Source: Armatimonadota bacterium (GTDB taxonomy: Bacteria > Armatimonadota > Armatimonadia > Armatimonadales > Armatimonadaceae). Taken from it: DNA of 64,000 bases. The position numbers and the translations under genes were made by a program. Shown one piece after another: positions 36,870-43,855 of this stretch. Numbering within the stretch: the first letter of the stretch is position 1; every line of letters begins with the position of its first letter. Below the pieces are notes generated by a model. That model ran no database searches. It saw only the letters and a program-made list of their open reading frames with translations, and was not told the origin of the DNA. The DNA is taken from positions 1 to 64,000 of the forward strand of contig JAPLCP010000173.1 in assembly GCA_026392155.1 (NCBI GenBank), given 5' to 3'.

Positions 36870-37186
36870 TACGGCGCTTCGAGGTCTGGCTGGTGAACCT
36901 TGATCCGACTGTGGGCAGCGAGATTCAGAAAACCCGTCCCTGTCTCATCGTCTCCCCCGACGAGCTGAACCGCAATATCGCCACCGTGATCGTCGCCCCG
37001 ATGACCACGCGTGGCAAGAACTACCCCACGCGCATCCCCTGCGAGTTCCAGGAAAAGTCTGGCCAAGTGGTCTTGGATCAGCTCCGCACCGTAGATAAAA
37101 CCCGCCTCACGAAGCGCCTCGGCTCCCTCAGTGACGATGAACAACGCGCCGTCCTCCACGCCCTCGCCGAACTCTTCGCGGAGTGA
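36857..37186 (+). CDS. mazF: MazF/PemK-type endoribonuclease toxin
   Basis: RRFEVWLVNLDPTVGSEIQKTRPCLIVSPDELNRNIATVIVAPMTTRGKNYPTRIPC; 13-nt overlap with mazE. Confidence 0.92.
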   Translation: MELVVRRFEVWLVNLDPTVGSEIQKTRPCLIVSPDELNRNIATVIVAPMTTRGKNYPTRIPCEFQEKSGQVVLDQLRTVDKTRLTKRLGSLSDDEQRAVLHALAELFAE

Positions 37187-37204
37187 GGTTCATGAGCGTC
37201 TCTT

Positions 37205-37248
37205 GCGCCACAGTATTGTGGCGCTTGTAGGGGATAGTTCCTATCCCC
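37205..37248. repeat. Two adjacent perfect hairpins after mazF
   Basis: GCGCCACA-GTAT-TGTGGCGC (37205-37224) and GGGGATAG-TTC-CTATCCCC (37230-37248). Confidence 0.85.
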
Positions 37249-37270
37249 GAAGAGGAATCCGATAATCCTA

Positions 37271-37528
37271 TTGGGGAGAGTGGTGGCACAAATGCGAGAA
37301 TCAACAACGTATCAAGCGATCTTAAAAGAGGGTGAGGCCGAAGGACTCCGTAAAGGCGTTCTAGCAGGTGAGCGCAATGTCCTCATCCGTATGGCTTCCA
37401 AGCGTCTCGGCACTCCTAGCAACGATGCACTCAAGATGATAGAACTCGCCTCTGAGTACCAGATTCTCACTTGGGCAGAGTGGGTCTGGGAAGTCGAAAC
37501 CTGGCCGGAGCTTTTGGTCAGCCGATAA
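37271..37528 (+). pseudogene. C-terminal remnant of an Rpn/DUF4351-like protein
   Basis: VAQMRESTTYQAILKEGEAEGLRKGVLAGERNVLIRMASKRLGTP tail typical of these families, with no N-terminal nuclease domain upstream. Confidence 0.55.
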
Positions 37529-37591
37529 ACCTCTTTTACCAAATGTTCAACTAAAGCCGGAACACTCGTTGTTCCGGCTTCGTTGGGAGCG

Positions 37592-38401
37592 CTACTTTGG
37601 GGGGAGGGTCAGGATCACGGGGCCATTTTCGGTGACGGCGACAGTGTGTTCCCAGTGGCAGGCGATGGAGCCGTCGGCGGAGACGATGGTCCAAGGGTCT
37701 TCGTCAATGTGCGCGACGCCGTCTTTGCCAAAGACTACCATTGGCTCAACACAGAACGTCATCCCGACCTGGATCACGGTCTTGTCCGCGTCGCTGCCGA
37801 CAAAGCAGGGGACGTCCAAGCCATCTTCGTGTGGCTCTCTTCCAATCCCATGCCCGACCAGCTCCCGCACCACGCTCATGCCGTTTTTCTCGACATGGCT
37901 CTGGATCGCCCAGGAGACATCGCGGATGGTGTTGCCCGCGATGGCTTTCTCGATCCCCAGATACATCGCCTCGCGGGTGACCTGGTTGATCTTCTTGGCC
38001 TTGGGCAGCACGCGCTTGCCCACAATCGTGCTGATGGTGGAGTCGGCGCACCAGCCGTCGAGCTCCGCTGTCATGTCCAGGCTCACCAGCTCGCCCTCGC
38101 GCAGCTTGCGCTTGCGGTTGGGCACGCCATGGATCACCTCATCGCCCACCGAGATGCAGCTATTGTGAAGATACACATCGTCGGTCCAGGGCGGCTTGTA
38201 GGCAAAGAGCGCCGACTTTGCTCCAAAGCGCTTGAGCACCTCGCCCGCCACATCGTCGAGCTCGCCGGTGGTGGTTTTTCCCGGCACGATAGCATCCCGC
38301 ATCGCACGTAGTGCCGCCGCCAGCGCGATTCCTGTCGCACGCATTGCCTCGATCTCACCGGGCGTCTTGAGAGTCCACTTCTGAGCCACTATCTGTCCCA
38401 T
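37592..38401 (-). CDS. map: Methionine aminopeptidase, type I
   Basis: LHNSCISVGDEVIHGVPNRKRKLREGELVSLDMTAELDGWCADSTIS; VGHGIGREPHEDGLDVPCF; FCVEPMV. Confidence 0.93.
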   Translation of the reverse strand: MGQIVAQKWTLKTPGEIEAMRATGIALAAALRAMRDAIVPGKTTTGELDDVAGEVLKRFGAKSALFAYKPPWTDDVYLHNSCISVGDEVIHGVPNRKRKLREGELVSLDMTAELDGWCADSTISTIVGKRVLPKAKKINQVTREAMYLGIEKAIAGNTIRDVSWAIQSHVEKNGMSVVRELVGHGIGREPHEDGLDVPCFVGSDADKTVIQVGMTFCVEPMVVFGKDGVAHIDEDPWTIVSADGSIACHWEHTVAVTENGPVILTLPPK

Positions 38402-39311
38402 CCTCCATTAGCCGGATAAACGCATCTTCTAGGCTCAAGCGGGCCGGGGTAACGGCGTGAACTTGTGCGCCGACTGCCACCAAGGCCGCTACCAGGGCAG
38501 AGATTTCGTCCGTTGCCACCGTGAGCGTGTTTCCCCGCTGCAAGACAGCCCCAAATCTCCCCGCCGCCTGAAGCTGCGTCTCCGAAATGCCTTCCAACTC
38601 TACCACAACCGAGGCCGGTTGCGCCGTCAGCTCGGCGAGCGTGCCTTGTTTAAGAATCCGCCCGCGCCGGATAATCGCGATGAAGTCGCAGGTCGTCTCG
38701 ACTTCCGAGAGTAAGTGCGAGTTGAGCAGCACTGTGACTCCCTCGGCCTTGAGCGAGAGAATCAGCTCGCGGACAATGCGCCGCCCAATCGGGTCCAGTG
38801 CGCTCGTCGGCTCATCCAAGATCACCAATTTGGGCTTGTGCAAGACCGCCTGCGCCAGCCCGACTCGCTGCTGCATGCCTTTGGAGAAGGCTTTGAGCGG
38901 TGTCTTGGCTTTCTCCGCAAGCCCCACGCGCTCCAGTGCCTCCGGAATGCGCGCCTTTCGCGTCTTGGCATCGAGGCCGTAGAGCCGCCCGTGCAAGTCC
39001 AAAAACTCCGTCGCGGTGAGAAACTCGTGGAACTGGAATTTTTCGGGGAGATAGCCAATCAAGCGCCGCGTGTTGCGATCCCCAATGGGCTTTCCCAGAA
39101 TCGTCCCCGAGCCGCTGGTTGGGCGGACATTGCCAAGAAGCATCCCAATGGTCGTGGTCTTGCCCGCGCCATTTGGCCCCAGAAACCCAAAGACCGCGCC
39201 CTCTGGCACCACCAAGTCCAGCGCCTCGACAGCGGCCAAGGCCGCGCCAGGATAGATCTTGCGGAGCTTGTGGGTTTCTAGGGCAAGGTCATCAGGATAG
39301 GTTTTCGACAT
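38355..39311 (-). CDS. ABC transporter ATP-binding protein
   Basis: GFLGPNGAGKTTTIGMLLG Walker A; LKAFSKGMQQRVGLAQAVLHKPKLVILDEPTSALDPIGRR. Confidence 0.92.
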   Translation of the reverse strand: MSKTYPDDLALETHKLRKIYPGAALAAVEALDLVVPEGAVFGFLGPNGAGKTTTIGMLLGNVRPTSGSGTILGKPIGDRNTRRLIGYLPEKFQFHEFLTATEFLDLHGRLYGLDAKTRKARIPEALERVGLAEKAKTPLKAFSKGMQQRVGLAQAVLHKPKLVILDEPTSALDPIGRRIVRELILSLKAEGVTVLLNSHLLSEVETTCDFIAIIRRGRILKQGTLAELTAQPASVVVELEGISETQLQAAGRFGAVLQRGNTLTVATDEISALVAALVAVGAQVHAVTPARLSLEDAFIRLMEDGTDSGSEVDSQDAR

Positions 39312-39732
39312 CGGCCAGATCCTGCATTCGCCCTGATGCTTGCTTGTTCTTTTTTAGATTTTCTAGGTCAATGAAAGGAAGCGTTAAGTCCCCGATTTGA
39401 ATATCAATGTGGGAGGGGTAGCACGATTCAAAATCAATGCCCGAGAGCGAGTTTAGAATATCAATTCTATTGGGAGGATAGCCAAGCTGAACAATAGTAT
39501 CTGGCTCCAGAAAATCTTCGGGTTTTAAATTGAGTGAGGAAAATCCAAACTCATTGAGAGCCTGAACTGTTTTTTGAGCATTCTGAGGATCAAGCCAGAG
39601 CCAGATATCAATGTCCTTGGTATAGCGTGGGTGACCATGCAAAGCGACTGCATAACCACCCACGATGAGATACCGAACCTGGTTATCGTTTAATGACTGT
39701 AAGAACTCTTTGAAGTCCTGACTGAGTGTCAT
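39292..39732 (-). CDS. Nucleotidyltransferase (MNT/AbiEii-like)
   Basis: VRYLIVGGYAVALHGHPRYTKDIDIWL: GG..A...G..R.T.DiDi pattern. Confidence 0.83.
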   Translation of the reverse strand: MTLSQDFKEFLQSLNDNQVRYLIVGGYAVALHGHPRYTKDIDIWLWLDPQNAQKTVQALNEFGFSSLNLKPEDFLEPDTIVQLGYPPNRIDILNSLSGIDFESCYPSHIDIQIGDLTLPFIDLENLKKNKQASGRMQDLADVENLS

Positions 39733-39874
39733 TGTTGTGGTACTCGCATCGGATTTCTTCCAGAGCCGCTAGGCGTTTTTCATAGGATTGAGTCTGCCAG
39801 TACGCAAAGTCATTGCCTTGTTCTTTAAGACGGACTTTGCGTACTACCATTGCAATAGTACGTGGTGTGCTCAT
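39683..39874 (-). CDS. Small protein paired with the nucleotidyltransferase
   Basis: SYEKRLAALEEIRCEYHNNDTQSGLQRVLTVIKR; resembles small partner proteins seen next to such nucleotidyltransferases; 50-nt overlap. Confidence 0.65.
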   Translation of the reverse strand: MSTPRTIAMVVRKVRLKEQGNDFAYWQTQSYEKRLAALEEIRCEYHNNDTQSGLQRVLTVIKR

Positions 39875-39891
39875 TGCGATTATTATACTGG

Positions 39892-41040
39892 CTAGCTGTC
39901 CAGCTCGCCGTCGGTGAGGCCGACGGGCAGGGCGGCGGGGCGCTCGACCGTGGTCTGCATGGCGTAGTGGGTGCTGCTCTCCGATGATGTGTGGAAGCCG
40001 ATCATGGCCTCAAGCACATGGCAGGCAAGGTCACCTGAGCAGCGGTGCGCACGGCCTGTCTGGGCGGCAATCGCAATATCGGCGGCTCCGATTCCCCGGC
40101 TGTTCTCGCGGTAGCCATGAGTCAGCGCGATCTCTTCCCACTCTTCTTTGCCGCGCTTGAGCTTCACGGTGCCACCAAAGCCGTTCGGGTCGGGAACGGC
40201 GAGCGTGCCTTCGGTGCCGAAGATGACGATGGGGGAGAACGGGGGGACGCCGTAGACATCGAAGCTCTGAACGATCTGGGCAATCGCGCCGTTCTCGAAG
40301 TCAATCACGCCGGAGTAGTGGGTGGGAACTTCGACATCAATTACCGTACCGTTCAGCGGCTGGCTGGTGATCGTCCGCTGTGGGAACGTCGTGCGGGTGC
40401 TACCGGTGAGGCGCTTGATGGGGCCGAGCATGTTGACTAGCGCGGTCAGATAGTAAGGGCCCATGTCTAGCATCGGGCCGCCGCCGGGCTTGTAGTAGAA
40501 CTCGGGGGCGGGATGCCAGGTCTCGTGGCCGCGCGAGAGCATGGTCGCCATCGCTGCCACGGGCTCGCCAATCGCGCCATCGTCAATGAGCTTGCGGCAG
40601 GTCTGGTGCCCGCCGCCCAGAAACGTGTCCGGGGCGCACCCGAGCCGCAGATTTTTCTCTTTTGCCAGCGCCACGAGTGCTGCACCCTCTTCAAAGGTGA
40701 CCGCGAGTGGTTTTTCTAGGTGCACGTGCTTCCCCGCCTCCAGCGCCGCTTTGGTGACCGCGAAGTGCGCTTTAGGAATCGTCAGGTTGATCACGATCTC
40801 AATCTCCGGGTCGGCGAGAAGCGCCTCTACCGAGAGCGCACGGCAGCTGTTTTTCTCCGCAGCTGCCTTGGCGCGGTCAAGATCGAGATCCGCGCAGGCG
40901 GCGATGGAGAGAGTCGGGAAAATCTTGGTGGCATTGAAGTAGGCCCCGGAGATCGCTCCGCAGCCAATAACACCAAACTTTACAGGGCGCAGGTCAGACA
41001 TAGCCTCAAGTTCGACAAGGGAGACATGCCCTCCTCCCAA
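39892..41040 (-). CDS. Gfo/Idh/MocA-family oxidoreductase
   Basis: VKFGVIGCGAISGAYFNATKIFP...LEAGKHVHLEKPLAVTFEEG; start may be the downstream ATG (MSDLRPVKFG). Confidence 0.9.
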   Translation of the reverse strand: MGGGHVSLVELEAMSDLRPVKFGVIGCGAISGAYFNATKIFPTLSIAACADLDLDRAKAAAEKNSCRALSVEALLADPEIEIVINLTIPKAHFAVTKAALEAGKHVHLEKPLAVTFEEGAALVALAKEKNLRLGCAPDTFLGGGHQTCRKLIDDGAIGEPVAAMATMLSRGHETWHPAPEFYYKPGGGPMLDMGPYYLTALVNMLGPIKRLTGSTRTTFPQRTITSQPLNGTVIDVEVPTHYSGVIDFENGAIAQIVQSFDVYGVPPFSPIVIFGTEGTLAVPDPNGFGGTVKLKRGKEEWEEIALTHGYRENSRGIGAADIAIAAQTGRAHRCSGDLACHVLEAMIGFHTSSESSTHYAMQTTVERPAALPVGLTDGELDS

Positions 41041-41055
41041 TCCTGGGAGGAGGGC
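41028..41055. repeat. 12-bp perfect inverted repeat with 4-nt loop
   Basis: GCCCTCCTCCCA ATCC TGGGAGGAGGGC immediately downstream of the polyprenyl synthase stop; no T tract. Confidence 0.85.
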
Positions 41056-41057
41056 TC

Positions 41058-42053
41058 CTACCGATCCCGTGCGACGACGTACTTTGCGAGGGTTGTCAGC
41101 GCATCGCGGTAGGGGGACTCGGGGAAGCGCTCTAGCTCAGTGAGGGCGCGGGTCATGCGTGCGTTGGCCTCGGTGCGGGCGACTGCGAAGCCACCGTGAC
41201 GCGCAATCGTGGCGGTGATGTCGGCAACCTCGGAGTCCGTCAGTGCTTGACCGCGCTCCAGGATGGCGAGAAGCTCGGTCTTGGTAGTCGCGTCGCAGTG
41301 GGCGAGGGTGTGGATCAGCGGGAGTGTCACGCGGCCATCTCTGAGATCCGTGCCCAGCTCCTTACCGGTCTGCTTCGGGTCGCCTAAGAAGTCTAGCAGA
41401 TCGTCGGCGATCTGAAACGCGATTCCTAAGTGATGCCCATAGGCACGGAGCGCTGCCGTTTCCTGCTCCGTTCCGCCGCCCATCAGCCCGCCTGCTTCGG
41501 TGCAACCTGCCAGAAAACGCGCCGTCTTACGCTCGATCACCTGCTCGTAGGTCGCCAGATTCAGGTTCCAGTTGCGTGCCACCGCTGCCTGAAGCACTTC
41601 GCCTTCCGCCATCGCAATCGTCACATCGGCAAAGAGCCGCACCAGCGCAAGATTCTCTTCATCGCGTGAGAGCAGCCAGATCGACTTGGCAAGCAGAAAG
41701 TCGCCGGTCAGGATCGTGATGCTATTGCCATAGATCGCGTTGGCGGTGGGCTTCCCTCGGCGCTCTGGGGCTTCATCCACCACATCGTCGTGCATGAGAG
41801 TCGCCATGTGGATCAGCTCCACAGCAGCGGCGGCGGTGTAGGCGCGGTGGGTGTCGAACGTACGTCCCACACAGCGAGCGGCCAGAAGGGCAATGGCGGG
41901 GCGCAGACGCTTGCCCCCTGAGAGCAGTGTATGCCCGGAGATGGCTCGTACTTCCCCAATATCGGAGCGCGTCTCCGCCAGTAAGCACTCCTCAACTTTG
42001 GCTAAGTCGTCTTCAATGCACGCAAGTAACCCTTCAGGGCGAGTGGCTGTCAT
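41058..42053 (-). CDS. Trans-polyprenyl diphosphate synthase
   Basis: LLSGGKRLRPAIALLAAR; MATLMHDDVVDEAPERRGKPTAN; IADDLLDFLGD. Confidence 0.93.
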   Translation of the reverse strand: MTATRPEGLLACIEDDLAKVEECLLAETRSDIGEVRAISGHTLLSGGKRLRPAIALLAARCVGRTFDTHRAYTAAAAVELIHMATLMHDDVVDEAPERRGKPTANAIYGNSITILTGDFLLAKSIWLLSRDEENLALVRLFADVTIAMAEGEVLQAAVARNWNLNLATYEQVIERKTARFLAGCTEAGGLMGGGTEQETAALRAYGHHLGIAFQIADDLLDFLGDPKQTGKELGTDLRDGRVTLPLIHTLAHCDATTKTELLAILERGQALTDSEVADITATIARHGGFAVARTEANARMTRALTELERFPESPYRDALTTLAKYVVARDR

Positions 42054-42787
42054 TTTTTTATTCCTCGGTGGATCACCACCGTTCCAAAGTTCAGATCGGT
42101 AATCTTGACGGAGTGCATACCTGCCTCCTCCATGAGCTTGGCGAGTGCCTCGCGGGAGTGGAAGGCATCAATGGAGGCTGGGAGATAGGCGTAGGCGCTC
42201 CGTCTGCCGGAGATGATCCCTCCGATAATGGGCATGAGCTTCTGGTAGAGGCCATAGCCCCACGCAACGAGAGGATTGGTCGGGCGATTGAACTCCAGAA
42301 TCACCACGCGTCCGCCGGGCTGTGTCACGCGCGCCATCTCCGCCAGCCCCCGCTGAATATCGGCCACGTTGCGGATCCCAAAAGCCACGGTCACGGCGGC
42401 GAAGTGCGCATCGGGAAAGGGGAGCGCCTGGGTATCGGCCCACTGGAGGCGGACATTGGGATACTTCGGGAGCTTCGGCTCGCCCCAGCGCAGCATCTCT
42501 TTGGAGAAATCTGTCCCAATCACCGCGCCGCTCGGCCCGACCCAGCGTGTCAGCTCACAGGCGAAGTCTCCCGTGCCCGTACACACATCCAGCACCTGAT
42601 CACCCGCTTCCAGCTCTGCCTGCCGTGCCGCTTCCCGCCGCCAGCGCGAGTCGAGCCGTAGCGAGAGCACTGAGTTCAGCAAGTCATAGCGAGGCGCGAT
42701 GGCATCGAACATCGTCTCGACATAGTCGTGCTTCTCTTCCGGTGCGGGGAGCGGTGAAGAAATAGTCTCGGGAGAGGGACGTGTCAT
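42050..42787 (-). CDS. ubiE: Demethylmenaquinone methyltransferase (UbiE/MenG)
   Basis: FDAIAPRYDLLNSVLSLRLDSRWRR; VLDVCTGTGDFACEL; VTVAFGIRNVADIQRGLAEMARVTQPGGRVVILEF. Confidence 0.93.
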   Translation of the reverse strand: MTRPSPETISSPLPAPEEKHDYVETMFDAIAPRYDLLNSVLSLRLDSRWRREAARQAELEAGDQVLDVCTGTGDFACELTRWVGPSGAVIGTDFSKEMLRWGEPKLPKYPNVRLQWADTQALPFPDAHFAAVTVAFGIRNVADIQRGLAEMARVTQPGGRVVILEFNRPTNPLVAWGYGLYQKLMPIIGGIISGRRSAYAYLPASIDAFHSREALAKLMEEAGMHSVKITDLNFGTVVIHRGIKK

Positions 42788-42803
42788 GAATTTTCAACTT
42801 TTG

Positions 42804-42829
42804 GACTTTGTGAACATGTTCACAAAGTC
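42804..42829. promoter_or_regulatory. 26-bp perfect palindrome matching the CRP/FNR-type consensus TGTGA-N6-TCACA
   Basis: GACTTTGTGAACATGTTCACAAAGTC, self-complementary; lies downstream of a minus-strand TTGCAG-17-TATAAT promoter (-10 at 42840-42845) and upstream of the ubiE ATG (42787). Confidence 0.85.
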
Positions 42830-42898
42830 TTATGATCGGATTATACCGTCCCTTATTCCTCTCTGCAATGCCAAGGCCACGCAAATTTTAAGCGACTA

Positions 42899-42927
42899 TT
42901 GCATCTCATGAGTAGGCATGATATAAC
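42899..42927 (+). promoter_or_regulatory. Sigma70-type promoter of tRNA-Asn
   Basis: TTGCAT, 17-nt spacer, TATAAC (42922-42927). Confidence 0.6.
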
Positions 42928-42938
42928 TTTTCCGCCGT

Positions 42939-43010
42939 TCCCTTGTAGCTCAGCGGTAGAGCATTCGGCTGTTAACCGAAGGGTCACTGGTTCGAATCCA
43001 GTCGGGGGAG
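42939..43010 (+). tRNA. tRNA-Asn (anticodon GTT)
   Basis: TCCCTTGTAGCTCAGCGGTAGAGCATTCGG CTGTTAA CCGAAGGGTCACTGGTTCGAATCCAGTCGGGGGAG; cloverleaf pairs. Confidence 0.95.
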
Positions 43011-43258
43011 CTTAGGAGAGCGAATTCGCGAACCTGTCGGAGGGGAGTTGCTAGAATCAAACGCAGCTCCCCTTCTATTTTTTTATCTCCCTCCTGATTT
43101 CGGCCTTTGAGCGAGACCCGATCCACCAGCAGGCTAAGAATCTCCTGCCGTTCTTCACCCGTCGCCTTGCGCCAGAGCTCAAGCACCTTGCCCCAGATAC
43201 CCGCGACTTGCTCCGCATTGGGGCGCTGCCGTACCGCCGTCTCTAAGCTGCTTTCGGG
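42950..43258 (-). pseudogene. C-terminal remnant of a (serine) recombinase whose reading frame runs antisense into tRNA-Asn
   Basis: PESSLETAVRQRPNAEQVAGIWGKVLELWRKATGEERQEILSLLVDRVSLKG...EFALLSSPDWIRTSDPSVNSRMLYR*; stop codon immediately upstream at 43259-43261. Confidence 0.65.
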
Positions 43259-43323
43259 TCACACAGGTATAGTAAGACACTAGCGATTTCGACCGGGAAA
43301 GTCTAAACCCTATCGGGCTCAGG

Positions 43324-43578
43324 ATGCCCTTAATGACCGAGTTTGAGCTACCACTGAAAGGTAGCCGTGGTCGCTCTCGAAAGCGCGGGGCCGATGCTGT
43401 CGAGCTGGGACTGGCGGCTGGCGTGTGGGATGTGTTTGTGCCCGTGCCGTCATCGGGGTGCCACGGTCTTTACATCGAGCTAAAGGCAGGCAGGTCATGC
43501 CACCTGCAAGCGATTCCTCCGAGCAGGTCTGGTGATTTGATGACTAGTCTAGCAGGGTGGGAAGCTCGGTGCTGCTAG
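43324..43578 (+). pseudogene. Fragment of a VRR-NUC domain nuclease (phage/mobile-element type)
   Basis: GLAAGVWDVFVPVPSSGCHGLYIELKAGR matches the VRR-NUC core (G.pDlf.pvp.gg.HGLyiElKag), then diverges. Confidence 0.6.
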
Positions 43579-43603
43579 CCGTAGATACACCACTCCCACT
43601 CGA

Positions 43604-43839
43604 CTAAAATGGATGGCCGATTCCAAAGAATAGCAGCTTGTCCTCACCCGACTGACCAATGTCCATCGAAATAATCTTGGATGGGTTCCGGGCGAGCCGT
43701 CCGCCTATTCCATAGGAGTCTTGCGAACGAGCACGTAGGTAGGAACGGCCTGCTCTCTCATCGATGACGCAGGTTTCTGAGCATAACTCGGAACCGAAAC
43801 GAGAAGCAATCCTAGAAGACTTAAGCGAATACGTGACAT
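43604..43839 (-). pseudogene. Internally deleted outer-membrane/surface-antigen-like protein gene, last member of the RND operon
   Basis: 5' piece MSRIRLSLLGLLLVSVPSYAQ (signal peptide, SD-like AGGAAAG); 3' piece in another frame VIDERAGRSYLRARSQDSYGIGGRLARNPSKIISMDIGQSGEDKLLFFGIGHPF*. Confidence 0.65.
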
Positions 43840-43855
43840 CAGACTTTCCTTTTAT

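Noticed and set aside
41028-41055. Inverted repeat after the polyprenyl synthase considered as novel element
   Set aside because: Short, single copy in the window and well placed as a simple transcription-ending hairpin, although without a T tract
42950-43186. Treating the 78-aa ORF over tRNA-Asn as a functional protein
   Set aside because: No N-terminal recombinase domain, stop just upstream, C-terminus is simply antisense tRNA; interpreted as a remnant
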